Below, in pieces: positions 45,357 to 53,553 of a stretch of 64,000 nt of DNA. The stretch lies in NCBI RefSeq assembly GCF_007644105.1, contig NZ_VFAC01000019.1, positions 1-64,000 of the forward strand, written 5' to 3'. Each line of letters starts with the position of its first letter. Position 1 is the stretch's first letter. Both the position numbers and the translations under genes were made by a program. The notes beneath the pieces were generated by a model that did no database searches, was not told the origin of the DNA, and saw nothing but the letters and a program-made list of their open reading frames with translations. This DNA is from Elioraea rosea. GTDB taxonomy: Bacteria; Pseudomonadota; Alphaproteobacteria; Acetobacterales; Acetobacteraceae.

Positions 45357-46151
45357 TCAGCCGAGGATGCTGTAGCCCCCGTCAATGTAGAGGGTGTTGC
45401 CGGTCATCGCGCCGGCGTAGTCGGTCGCCAGGAACACGCAGGCCGCCCCGACCTCCTCGATGGTCACGAGCCGTCGCGTTGGCGCGCGGGAGGCCACGCG
45501 CTCCATCAGCGCATCGAAATCCGGGATGCCCGAGGCGGCGCGGGTGGCGAGCGGGCCGGGGCTGACGGCATGCACGCGGATACCTTTCGGTCCCAGTTCC
45601 GTCGCCATGTAGCGGACGGCGCACTCGAGGGCGGCCTTGACCGGCCCCATGACGCCGTAGTTCTCCACCACCTCGGTGGCGCCGAGATAGGACATGGTGA
45701 TCATCGTTCCGCCTTGGGCCATCAGCGGCTCGACCCGGCGGGCGAGGTCGAGGAACGACCAGCAGGACACCTCCATGGCCGTGAGGAACCCCTCCCGCGG
45801 GCAATCGACGACGCGCCCGGCAAGCGCCTCGCGCGGGGCGAAGGCGATGGAGTGGACGAGGATGTCGAGCCTTCCCCAGCGGGTGGCGACGGCATCGACC
45901 ACCGCATCGACCTGCGCGGTGTCGCGCACCTCGAGGGGCAGGAAGATGGGCGCGGCCACGGCCTCGGCGAGCGGCGCGACATGCGGCTTCGCCTTCTCGT
46001 TCAGGTAGGTCATCGCGATCTCTGCGCCAGCCCTGTGCATGGCCTGGGCGCAGCCCCAGGCGATCGACTGCGCGTTCGCCACGCCGACGATGAGCGCCTT
46101 GCGCCCGGCAAGAACGGGGGGAAAACGGCGGTCCGGCGAAGGGTCCGTCAT
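45357..46151 (-). CDS. fabI: Enoyl-[acyl-carrier-protein] reductase FabI-like
   Basis: 264 residues from the ATG at 46151. The NADH-binding start GRKALIVGVANAQSIAWGCA is the FabI version of the Rossmann motif, with the SIAWG segment. The catalytic Y-x(2)-M-x(3)-K lies in ENYGVMGPVKAALECAVRYMA. The substrate-binding region PGPLATRAASGIPDFDALMERV and end ITGNTLYIDGGY-like motif (AMTGNTLYIDGGYSILG) agree. It reduces trans-2-enoyl-ACP in fatty acid elongation. It is separate from other fatty-acid genes and could be a second FabI copy. It follows two cytochrome c genes on the minus strand. Confidence 0.88.
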   Translation of the reverse strand: MTDPSPDRRFPPVLAGRKALIVGVANAQSIAWGCAQAMHRAGAEIAMTYLNEKAKPHVAPLAEAVAAPIFLPLEVRDTAQVDAVVDAVATRWGRLDILVHSIAFAPREALAGRVVDCPREGFLTAMEVSCWSFLDLARRVEPLMAQGGTMITMSYLGATEVVENYGVMGPVKAALECAVRYMATELGPKGIRVHAVSPGPLATRAASGIPDFDALMERVASRAPTRRLVTIEEVGAACVFLATDYAGAMTGNTLYIDGGYSILG

Positions 46152-46213
46152 CGGGATCGCTCCAGGTGATGGCAGAAGGACGCAGCGCAGCACGCCGCGT
46201 CTGCGCGCCGCAA

Positions 46214-46231
46214 GCGGCCAACGGTGGCCGC
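46214..46231 (-). terminator. Hairpin between cytochrome c and fabI
   Basis: GCGGCCA (46214-46220), ACGG, TGGCCGC (46225-46231) forms a 7-bp stem in the 125-base gap after the cytochrome stop. It probably ends the cytochrome transcript ahead of fabI. No T tract is present. Confidence 0.45.
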
Positions 46232-46276
46232 CCCCTCCGCCACGCGTTGGGCCGCCGCCGGCCGTGGCACGAAGGT

Positions 46277-46693
46277 TCAGCGCTGCTGGACGGACTCGAG
46301 ATAGACCAGCAGCTCGGAAATCCGACCATAGACGTAGGTGCTCGGCGAGGTGCCCTGCGGCTGGCCCCGCTGCTCGATCTCGAGGATCGCGCCCCAGGCA
46401 GGCATCTCGCGCGTGCCGTGCGCGGGCACCGCCGTCCTGCCCTCGATCATCTTGAACGCCTCGTAGAACGGGAACTGTCCGCCATTGCGACGCGACATCG
46501 TCGTCAGGTCGGTCGGCTTGGCGGTAAGGACATTGGCCAAGGGGCCGCCGCCCTTCGCGTCGATGCCATGACATTGCGCGCAGGCGGACTGGTAGAAGGC
46601 CTGCCCGCTCCGCAGTGTCTGCGTGTCGGTTGCATGAGCCGCGCCCGCGCCAAGTGTCACGGACGTCATCAAGAAAAGCCACGATCCACGCAT
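46277..46693 (-). CDS. Secreted mono-haem cytochrome c, paralogue 2
   Basis: 138 residues from the ATG at 46693 with GAGGGGG 5 bases upstream. The signal peptide is RGSWLFLMTSVTLGAGAAHA. One haem site CAQCHG lies near residue 38, followed by IDAKGGGPLANVLTAKPTDLTTMSRRNGGQFPFYEAF. An axial methionine candidate is in TREMPAWGAIL. The C-terminus is YGRISELLVYLESVQQR. It is the same length as, and clearly related to, the gene directly upstream, so the pair arose by duplication. It is a periplasmic electron carrier or oxidase/dehydrogenase subunit; the partner is unknown. Confidence 0.9.
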   Translation of the reverse strand: MRGSWLFLMTSVTLGAGAAHATDTQTLRSGQAFYQSACAQCHGIDAKGGGPLANVLTAKPTDLTTMSRRNGGQFPFYEAFKMIEGRTAVPAHGTREMPAWGAILEIEQRGQPQGTSPSTYVYGRISELLVYLESVQQR

Positions 46694-46718
46694 CACGTCC
46701 CCCTCATGACGGAGTTCC

Positions 46719-46750
46719 ATCCGACCACCGCCGGCCGGCGGTGGTCGGAT
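46719..46750 (-). terminator. Perfect 32-bp palindrome between tandem cytochrome genes
   Basis: ATCCGACCACCGCCGG (46719-46734) is immediately followed by its exact reverse complement (46735-46750). It begins 8 bases after the upstream cytochrome stop and ends 25 bases before the next ATG. As RNA it would form a very stable hairpin that could terminate or protect the first cytochrome message, giving unequal expression of the pair. Confidence 0.6.
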
Positions 46751-46757
46751 TGCAGGC

Positions 46758-47174
46758 TCAGCGTTGCTGGATCGAGTCGAGGTAGCTCACGAGCTCGTAG
46801 ATGCGGCCGCGGACATAGGTTTCGCGCATGAGCGATCCGTACTGGTCGCCAGCCTCGAACCGCAGCATGTTGCCCCAGATGAGCATGTCGCGCGGGCCGT
46901 GCTGGGCCACCTCCTCCCGGCCGTCGATCACCTGGAAGGCACGGTAGAACGGAAAGGTTCCATTGTTTCGCCGCGTCATCGTCGTCAGGTCGGACGGCTT
47001 GGTCTCCAGATAGCGCGCGACCGGGCCGCCGCCCTTTCCGTCCACCCCATGGCATGAGGCGCAGGCGGAGCGGTAGAGCTCGCCCCCGCGGGCCACGGGA
47101 TCGTAGGCCTGCGCCGCAGCCTGGCCGGAGGCCAGTGCCATTGCAGCGGCGAACGCGAAATGGATGGGTCTCAT
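46758..47174 (-). CDS. Secreted mono-haem cytochrome c, paralogue 1
   Basis: 138 residues. The signal peptide is RPIHFAFAAAMALASGQAAA. The haem site CASCHG is near residue 39, followed by VDGKGGGPVARYLETKPSDLTTMTRRNNGTFPFYRAF, which closely parallels paralogue 2. A methionine ligand candidate is in GPRDMLIWGNMLRFE. The C-terminus YVRGRIYELVSYLDSIQQR also matches. A very long frame that continues upstream is antisense to the downstream ThDP and ABC genes and is not coding. It is divergent from the ThDP enzyme, across a region with an FNR/FixK-like box. Confidence 0.9.
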   Translation of the reverse strand: MRPIHFAFAAAMALASGQAAAQAYDPVARGGELYRSACASCHGVDGKGGGPVARYLETKPSDLTTMTRRNNGTFPFYRAFQVIDGREEVAQHGPRDMLIWGNMLRFEAGDQYGSLMRETYVRGRIYELVSYLDSIQQR

Positions 47175-47259
47175 GTCAGGGCCTCCTGCCTCTTCTGGTT
47201 CTTCCCGGCCTGGAACATTCGAACATTTCAAGTTCACCATTGAACGCCACGCCATCGCA

Positions 47260-47273
47260 TTGAGGCGGATCAA
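47260..47273. promoter_or_regulatory. FNR/FixK-like box in the cytochrome/ThDP divergent region
   Basis: TTGAGGCGGATCAA keeps the TTGA-N6-TCAA core, with the right half (ATCAA) a perfect FNR half-site and the left half one base off. Its centre is 92 bases from the cytochrome ATG and 157 from the ThDP GTG. The divergent region also has GAACATT repeated at 47213-47219 and 47221-47227. Regulation by oxygen is inferred. Confidence 0.4.
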
Positions 47274-47423
47274 CGGCCGGGCCGGAGCCGGTCCTGTTCC
47301 GGCTTTCGGGGTTGCGGCCCGGCCGAAACGGCGTCTAGGCTTCCGGCGGAACGATCCAAAAGAAAACAGGTGCCGCGCCTCGTCGCGGCGCATGAAGGCG
47401 CTTGTCGCCGGGGGAGGACAGGG

Positions 47424-49055
47424 GTGAAGCTTGGCGAAGCCATCGCCGAGATCATGAAGCGCGAAGGCATCGAGGTGCTGACCGGCTATCCGGTCAATCA
47501 CCTGATCGAGTACGCGGCGGCGATCGACATTCGCCCGATCATGGTCCGACAGGAGCGCATCGGCCTGCACATGGCGGACGCGATCTCGCGCGTCACCTCC
47601 GGCCGGCAGATCGGTGCGTTCTGCATGCAGCATGGACCGGGTGCGGAGAACGCCTATGGCGGCGTCGCCCAGTGCTATGGCGAGAGCGTACCCGTTCTCG
47701 TCCTGCCCATGGGCTACCCGCGCCGGCTCGCCCATATCGACCCGAACTTCAACTCCTCCGTGCAGATGCGCGGCATCACCAAGTCGGCCGAGCCGATCGT
47801 GCTCGCCTCCGAGGTCTGCGCGGTGATGCGCCGGGCCTTCACGCGGCTCCGCAATGGCCGGGGCGGCCCCTGCCTCGTCGAGATCCCGGCCGACATGTGG
47901 AACGAGGAGGTGGCGGGGCCGCTCGACTACACGCCCGTGCTGGCCACCCGCTACGGCCCCGACCCGGCCGATGTCGAGCGTGCCGCGGCGCTTCTCGCGG
48001 GGGCGAAGCGGCCGGTGATCTATGCCGGCCAGGGGGTGCACTGGGCCAAGGCCTGGCCGCAGCTCCGCAAACTGGCCGAGCTTCTCGCCGCGCCGGTGAC
48101 CACGAGCCTCGGCGGCAAGAGCGCGTTCCCCGAGAACCACCCGCTCGCGCTCGGCTCCGGCGGCCTCGCCGTGCCGGCGACGGTGCCGCATTTCCTGAAG
48201 GCGGCCGACGTCATCCTCGGAATCGGCTGCTCCTTCACCGAGAGCAGCTTCGCTGTGGCGATGCCAAAGGGAAAGCGCATCATCCACGCGACGCTCGACC
48301 CCGATCATCTGAACAAGGACGTTCCGGTCGAGATCGGCCTTGTCGGTGACGCGGCGCTGACGCTCGATGCGCTGCTCGACGCGCTTGCCGACAGGGTGAA
48401 GGAGACGCGCGACCCGTCGTCGGTCGCCTCCGAGATCGCCTCGGTGCGCGAGGCCTGGCTCGCGCAATGGGCGGAGAAGCGCGACAGCGAGGCGAGCCCG
48501 CTGTCGCCCTACCGCGTGCTGCGCGACCTCGCAGGCACGGTCGATCTGGCCAACACCATCATCACCCACGATGCCGGCAGCCCGCGCGACCAGCTCTCCC
48601 CCTTCTGGGTGGCGAGCGAGCCGCTGTCCTATCTCGGCTGGGGCAAGACGACGCAGCTCGGCTACGGGCTCGGCCTCGCCATGGGCGCGAAGCTGGCCGC
48701 TCCCGAGAAGCTCTGCATCAACGTATGGGGTGATGCAGCGATCGGCTTCACGGGCATGGATTTCGAGACGGCGGTGCGCGAGCGCATCCCCATCCTGTCG
48801 ATCCTGCTCAACAATTTCTCGATGGCGATCGAGCTCAAGGTGATGCCGATCTCGACGGAGAAGTTCCGCTCGACCGACATCAGCGGCGACTATGCCGCGA
48901 TGGCCCGGGCCTTCGGCGGGCATGGCGAGCGGGTCGAGCGCGCGGCCGACATCGTTCCCGCGATCAGGCGCGGCATCGCCGCGACACGGGAAGGCAAGCC
49001 GGCGCTGGTCGAGTTCATCACGGCAAAGGAAACGGCGGTGTCGCGGATCGCCTGA
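47424..49055 (+). CDS. Thiamine-diphosphate-dependent enzyme, acetolactate-synthase-like
   Basis: 543 residues from a GTG at 47424 with GGGGGAGGA upstream; the frame is open to 47370 without a site. It has the three ThDP-enzyme domains. The activating glutamate is in IMVRQERIGLHMADAISRV, and the N-terminal PYR domain reads GAFCMQHGPGAENAYGGVAQ. The central domain has KRPVIYAGQGVHWAKAWPQL. The ThDP-Mg motif is the GDAAIGFTGMDFETA stretch followed by ILLNNFSM. Function could be a carboligase, decarboxylase or hydrolase on a 2-oxo acid. It lies 39 bases ahead of the ABC importer operon, suggesting it works on the imported compound. Confidence 0.85.
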   Translation: MKLGEAIAEIMKREGIEVLTGYPVNHLIEYAAAIDIRPIMVRQERIGLHMADAISRVTSGRQIGAFCMQHGPGAENAYGGVAQCYGESVPVLVLPMGYPRRLAHIDPNFNSSVQMRGITKSAEPIVLASEVCAVMRRAFTRLRNGRGGPCLVEIPADMWNEEVAGPLDYTPVLATRYGPDPADVERAAALLAGAKRPVIYAGQGVHWAKAWPQLRKLAELLAAPVTTSLGGKSAFPENHPLALGSGGLAVPATVPHFLKAADVILGIGCSFTESSFAVAMPKGKRIIHATLDPDHLNKDVPVEIGLVGDAALTLDALLDALADRVKETRDPSSVASEIASVREAWLAQWAEKRDSEASPLSPYRVLRDLAGTVDLANTIITHDAGSPRDQLSPFWVASEPLSYLGWGKTTQLGYGLGLAMGAKLAAPEKLCINVWGDAAIGFTGMDFETAVRERIPILSILLNNFSMAIELKVMPISTEKFRSTDISGDYAAMARAFGGHGERVERAADIVPAIRRGIAATREGKPALVEFITAKETAVSRIA

Positions 49056-49094
49056 GCGGCACGGCCTGCGCACACGGCGCGAGAAGGAGAGTTC

Positions 49095-50147
49095 ATGGCC
49101 ACGGTCGAGGTGAAGGACGTCACGAAGTACTTCGGCAGCACCCAGGTGCTGCGCGACGTCAACGTCTCCATCGCGGATGGCGAGTTCGTCGTGCTTGTCG
49201 GGCCGTCGGGCTGCGGCAAGTCGACGCTTCTGCGCATGATCGCGGGGCTCGAGAACATCACGGGCGGGACGATCTCGATCGGCGGCAGGGTGGTGAACAC
49301 CGTTCCGCCGAAGGACCGGGACATCGCGATGGTGTTCCAGAACTACGCGCTCTACCCGCACATGACCGTGTTCGACAACATGGCGTTCTCGCTCAAGCTT
49401 GCGAACGCGCCGAAGGAGGTGATGGAGGAGGAGGTCGGCCGTGCGGCGAAGATCCTCGGCCTGGGCCAGCTCCTGCATCGCTACCCGCGGCAGCTTTCCG
49501 GCGGCCAGCGCCAGCGCGTCGCGATGGGGCGTGCGATCGTGCGGAACCCGCAGGTGTTCCTGTTCGACGAGCCGCTCTCCAACCTCGATGCAAAGCTTCG
49601 CGTGGCGATGCGCGCCGAGATCAAGGAGCTGCACCAGCGCCTGAAGGTGACGACGGTCTACGTCACGCACGACCAGATCGAGGCGATGACGATGGCCGAC
49701 AAGATCGTGGTGATGAACCACGGCGTCGTCGAGCAGATCGGCCCGCCGCTCGAGCTCTACGACAGGCCGAACAACCTCTTCGTCGCGGGCTTCATCGGCA
49801 GCCCGGCGATGAACATGATCGAGGGCAAAATCGAGGGCGGCGCCTTCCGCACCGCCGACGGCGCCGCCTGGCCGCTGCCGCCGAACGGCTCGGGTGCGCG
49901 GCCCGCGGAGGTGATCTACGGAATCCGGCCCGAGCATCTTCGCCTCGACCCCGCGGGCGTGCCGACGACCGTGCAGGTCGTCGAGCCGACGGGGTCGGAG
50001 ACGCAGGTCGTGCTGCGCCACGGCGAAGCCTCGATGCTGGGAGCGTTCCGCGAACGCATCGCCGCCAGGCACGGCGACGTGCTGCCGGTGATGCCCGACC
50101 CCGAGCTTGTGCATCTGTTCGACAAGCAGACGGGGCGGCGGATCTAG
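49095..50147 (+). CDS. ABC transporter ATP-binding protein, UgpC/MalK family
   Basis: 350 residues. Walker A is VGPSGCGKSTLLRMIAGLEN near residue 37. The Q-loop is VFQNYALYPHMTVFDNM, the signature LSGGQRQRVAMGRAI, Walker B VFLFDEPLSNLDAKLR, and the switch histidine is in YVTHDQIEAMTMADKI. A C-terminal TOBE/OB domain (about 235-350) is typical of carbohydrate and glycerol-phosphate importers. It energises the two permeases encoded downstream. It has GAGAAGGAGAG before the start. Confidence 0.95.
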   Translation: MATVEVKDVTKYFGSTQVLRDVNVSIADGEFVVLVGPSGCGKSTLLRMIAGLENITGGTISIGGRVVNTVPPKDRDIAMVFQNYALYPHMTVFDNMAFSLKLANAPKEVMEEEVGRAAKILGLGQLLHRYPRQLSGGQRQRVAMGRAIVRNPQVFLFDEPLSNLDAKLRVAMRAEIKELHQRLKVTTVYVTHDQIEAMTMADKIVVMNHGVVEQIGPPLELYDRPNNLFVAGFIGSPAMNMIEGKIEGGAFRTADGAAWPLPPNGSGARPAEVIYGIRPEHLRLDPAGVPTTVQVVEPTGSETQVVLRHGEASMLGAFRERIAARHGDVLPVMPDPELVHLFDKQTGRRI

Positions 50148-50180
50148 TCACGCGTGATCAACGAAAACGGAGGGAACACC

Positions 50181-51515
50181 ATGGCGAACATCATCACCCG
50201 ACGCGACACGCTGATGCTTGGCGCATCGGCTGCGGCCGCCGTCGCGCTGTCCGGAGGGGCGGGTGCGCAAATCCAGCGCGCCAATGTCAACCCGCCCTCC
50301 TGGCCGATCGAGAGCGGCGCGAGCCTGCGCATGCTGCGCCCGGTGCGCTTCGTGCAGCCCGACGAGGAGGTGTTCCGCGCCAACTGCGCCCGCTTCACGC
50401 AGCAGACAGGCGTGCAGGTGCGCGTCGACTTCGTCGGCTGGGAGGACATCACGCAGCAGACGGCCGTGACGGCGAATACCGGCGCCGGCCCCGACGTGAT
50501 CATCGGCTTCAACGAGAGCCCGCACATCTATGTCGACAAGCTCGTCGACCTGACCGACGTCGCCGAGTATCTCGGTGCGCGCTACGGCGGCTGGCTCGCC
50601 ATGGCGCAGCGCTACGGCAAGCGCCACGGAACGAACAACTGGATCGGCATCCCCTTCGGCGCCTCGGGCGGGCCGCTCGTGTGGCGCAAGTCGGCAGTGA
50701 ACGAGCTGGGCTTCCAGGCGCCGCCGGATGACCATGCCGGGTTCCTCGACCTGAGCAAGAAGCTCAAGGCGGCGAACAAGCCGTCCGGCTTCGCGCTCGG
50801 CAACGCGGTGGGCGACGGCAACGGTTTCGCCAACTGGCTCGTCTGGTCGCATAACGGGTTCCTCGTCGACCCCGACGGCAATGTCGCGATCAACAGCCCC
50901 GAGACGATCGCCGCGCTCGAGTACCTGAAGGAGCTCTACGCGACGTTCATCCCGGGCACGATCGCCTGGGGCGACATCAGCAACAACCGCGCGTACGCGG
51001 CGCAGGAGCTGTGGCTGACGGCGAACGGCGTCTCACTCTACTTCGCGCTGAAGAACGATCCCGCAACGGCGCCGATCGCTGCCGACACCGAGCATTCGCT
51101 CCTGCCCAAGGGCAAGGCCGCCGCCTCGCCGATGGCGGGGCTGACGCTGAACGCCATGACCTTCCGCCACAGCCGCTACCCCAACGCGGCGAAGGCTCTG
51201 ATCGCCTTCCTGATGGAGGCCGAGCAGTACGACCCGTGGCTGCAGGCGAACCTCGGCTACTGGTCGCAGCCGCTCGCTGCCTACGCGGCGAGCCCGGTGT
51301 GGCAGTCCGACCCGAAGGTCGCGATCTTCCGCGACGTGATGCGATCGGACTACTGGATCGGCTACAAGGGGCCGATCAGCCAGGCCTCGGCGGCCGCGAA
51401 CGCGGACTACATCATGGTGCAGATGTGCGCCGCCGTCGCCTCCGGCCAGTCGACGCCGCAGCAGGCGGCGCGCGAGGCCGAGCGCCGGGCCCAGCGCTTC
51501 TTCCGGGCACGCTGA
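50181..51515 (+). CDS. ABC transporter extracellular solute-binding protein, family 1
   Basis: 444 residues from the ATG at 50181 with GGAGGG upstream. The signal is Tat-like: TRRDTLMLGASAAAAVALSG near residues 6-25. The mature protein matches sugar-type binding proteins: RFTQQTGVQVRVDFVGWEDI, NTGAGPDVIIGF, IGIPFGASGGPLVWRKSAV, and the FLMEAEQYDPWLQANLGYWSQP region with aromatic residues for ligand stacking. It captures the substrate in the periplasm and delivers it to the permeases. A 14-bp hairpin follows the gene, as often seen where the binding protein must be made in excess. Confidence 0.92.
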   Translation: MANIITRRDTLMLGASAAAAVALSGGAGAQIQRANVNPPSWPIESGASLRMLRPVRFVQPDEEVFRANCARFTQQTGVQVRVDFVGWEDITQQTAVTANTGAGPDVIIGFNESPHIYVDKLVDLTDVAEYLGARYGGWLAMAQRYGKRHGTNNWIGIPFGASGGPLVWRKSAVNELGFQAPPDDHAGFLDLSKKLKAANKPSGFALGNAVGDGNGFANWLVWSHNGFLVDPDGNVAINSPETIAALEYLKELYATFIPGTIAWGDISNNRAYAAQELWLTANGVSLYFALKNDPATAPIAADTEHSLLPKGKAAASPMAGLTLNAMTFRHSRYPNAAKALIAFLMEAEQYDPWLQANLGYWSQPLAAYAASPVWQSDPKVAIFRDVMRSDYWIGYKGPISQASAAANADYIMVQMCAAVASGQSTPQQAAREAERRAQRFFRAR

Positions 51516-51523
51516 GCGGAGAC

Positions 51524-51556
51524 GGGGCGGCACCCTCGCGCAGAGGGTGCCGCCCC
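51524..51556 (+). terminator. Intra-operon hairpin after the solute-binding protein gene
   Basis: GGGGCGGCACCCTC (51524-51537), GCGCA, GAGGGTGCCGCCCC (51543-51556) is a perfect 14-bp stem with a 5-base loop, 8 bases after the stop and 26 bases before the permease ATG. Such structures protect the binding-protein mRNA and partly stop readthrough to the permeases. Confidence 0.7.
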
Positions 51557-51582
51557 ACCCCGAGAAGGCTCGAGGGCAGGAC

Positions 51583-52557
51583 ATGAACACCACGCCAACG
51601 GCCGTAGCGGCCGCGCCGACACGCTGGACGCCGCCGCGGCGCGAGGAGACCTGGATCGGCTGGCTGCTGGACTGGAAGCCGTTCCTGATCGTGATGTGCC
51701 TTCTGCCGGCGGTCGGGCTGCTGACGGTGTTCCTGACCTACCCGCTGGGGTTGGGCATCTGGCTCGCCTTCACCGACACGACGATCGGCCGACGCGGCAT
51801 CTGGGTCGGCCTCGAGAACTTCATCTGGCTGTTCGAGGACCCGATCTTCTGGTCGGCGGTGTTCTACTCGGTCTTCTATACCGCGATTGCGACGATCGGG
51901 AAGTTCGCGCTCGGCCTGTGGCTCGCCCTGCTGCTCAACAACCACCTGCCGATCAAGAGCTTCATCCGCGCCATCATTCTGCTGCCGTGGATCGTGCCGA
52001 CGGTGCTCTCGGCGATCGCGTTCTGGTGGATCTACGATCCGCAGTTCTCGATCATCTCCTACGTCTTCGTCGACGTGCTCGGCTGGCGCGACACCAACAT
52101 CGACTTCATCTCCACGGCCTGGCCGGCGCGCTGGTCGCTGATCGCTGCGAACATCTGGCGCGGCATTCCGTTCGTGGCGATCTCGCTACTCGCCGGGCTG
52201 CAGACCATCCCGCCGTCGCTCTACGAGGCCGCGCTGCTCGACGGCTCCACGCCCTGGCAGCGGTTCCGCTACATCACCGTGCCGATGATCATGCCGATCC
52301 TTGCGATCGTCATGACCTTCTCGATCATCTTCACCTTCACCGACTTCCAGCTCGTCTATGCCATCACGCGCGGCGGGCCGGTGAACTCCACCCACCTTCT
52401 CGCCACGCTCGCATTCCAGCGCGGCATTCCCGGCGGGCAGCTCGGCGAGGGCGCGGCGATCGCGGTGAGCATGATCCCCTTCCTCGTCTTCGCAACGCTG
52501 TTCAGCTATTTCGCGCTCGCGCGGCGCAAGTGGCAGCAGGGAGAGGCCAATGACTGA
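51583..52557 (+). CDS. ABC transporter permease (MalF/UgpA-like)
   Basis: 324 residues from the ATG at 51583, after GAGGGCAGG. Six membrane spans are seen (about 34-55, 99-121, 131-152, 185-205, 233-258 and 290-312). The EAA loop that contacts the ATPase is YEAALLDGSTPWQRFRYITVP, near residue 220. A long first periplasmic segment is absent, so it is the UgpA/LacF type. Its end overlaps the second permease by 8 bases. Confidence 0.93.
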   Translation: MNTTPTAVAAAPTRWTPPRREETWIGWLLDWKPFLIVMCLLPAVGLLTVFLTYPLGLGIWLAFTDTTIGRRGIWVGLENFIWLFEDPIFWSAVFYSVFYTAIATIGKFALGLWLALLLNNHLPIKSFIRAIILLPWIVPTVLSAIAFWWIYDPQFSIISYVFVDVLGWRDTNIDFISTAWPARWSLIAANIWRGIPFVAISLLAGLQTIPPSLYEAALLDGSTPWQRFRYITVPMIMPILAIVMTFSIIFTFTDFQLVYAITRGGPVNSTHLLATLAFQRGIPGGQLGEGAAIAVSMIPFLVFATLFSYFALARRKWQQGEAND

Positions 52558-53461
52558 CGCTGCCCTCGCAGACGACGCGCCGCCCGTCGCCAAGCCGCAG
52601 GACAACCAGCCGGAGACGATGGCCTGGGAGACGAAGCGCCGGCGCTTCGTGACGATCTACCTGCCGCTCTGCTGCTTCATCTTCATCCTGCTGTTCCCGT
52701 TCTACTGGATGACGGTGACGGCGTTCAAACCGAACGCCGAGCTGATGGACTTCAAGAACCACAATCCGTTCTGGATCAGCTCGCCGACGCTCGAGCACAT
52801 CAAGCACCTTCTGTTCAACACGGCCTATCCGTCGTGGTTCCTGACCACGATGGGGGTGGCCATCGGCTCCACCTTCCTCTCCCTCTTCGCAAGCACGCTC
52901 GCGGCCTACGCGATCCAGCGGCTGCGCTTCACGGGCAGCCCCTATGTCGGGCTCGCCATCTACCTCGCCTATCTCGTGCCGCCCTCGATCCTGTTCATCC
53001 CGCTCGCGACGATGGTGGTGCAGCTCGGCCTGTTCGACAGCCCTCTCGCGCTCATCCTCGTCTACCCGACCTTCCTCGTGCCGTTCTGCACCTGGCTGCT
53101 GATCGGCTACTTCAAGTCGATCCCCTACGAGCTCGAGGAATGCGCGCTGATCGACGGCGCCACGCGGCTGCAGATCCTGAGGCGCATCACCCTGCCGCTC
53201 GCGGTGCCGGGGCTGATCAGCGCAGGCATCTTCAGCTTCACACTCTCCTGGAACGAGTTCATCTACGCGCTCGCCTTCATCCAGTCCTCCGAGAGGAAGA
53301 CCGTTCCGGTGGCGATTCTCACCGAGCTCGTGACGGGCGACGTCTACCAGTGGGGCGCGCTGATGGCAGGCTCGCTGCTCGGCTCCCTCCCCGTCGCGAT
53401 CTTCTATTCCTTCTTCGTCGACTACTACGTCGCCTCGCTCACGGGGGCGGTGAAGGAATAG
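52550..53461 (+). CDS. ABC transporter permease (MalG/UgpE-like)
   Basis: 303 residues, overlapping the first permease by 8 bases. Six spans lie at about 37-58, 100-121, 133-157, 165-187, 209-231 and 268-290. The EAA loop is ELEECALIDGATRLQILRRITLP near residue 195. With the first permease it forms the channel energised by the upstream ATPase. Substrate class by family is carbohydrate, polyol or glycerol-phosphate-like. Confidence 0.93.
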   Translation: MTDAALADDAPPVAKPQDNQPETMAWETKRRRFVTIYLPLCCFIFILLFPFYWMTVTAFKPNAELMDFKNHNPFWISSPTLEHIKHLLFNTAYPSWFLTTMGVAIGSTFLSLFASTLAAYAIQRLRFTGSPYVGLAIYLAYLVPPSILFIPLATMVVQLGLFDSPLALILVYPTFLVPFCTWLLIGYFKSIPYELEECALIDGATRLQILRRITLPLAVPGLISAGIFSFTLSWNEFIYALAFIQSSERKTVPVAILTELVTGDVYQWGALMAGSLLGSLPVAIFYSFFVDYYVASLTGAVKE

Positions 53462-53553
53462 GACGGCCGCACGGACGACCCCGCCCCGCGCACCGACCAG
53501 GCGGCCCGCGCCCGGCCGCCGCAAGCCTGACGCAGCACAACGGAGAAACCGAC

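Noticed and set aside
46758-50114. A 1118-codon minus-strand open frame continuing upstream of the cytochrome c gene
   Set aside because: It is antisense to the clear ThDP enzyme and ABC ATPase genes; only the last 138 codons (the cytochrome) have a signal peptide and haem site. Long antisense frames are expected at this GC content.
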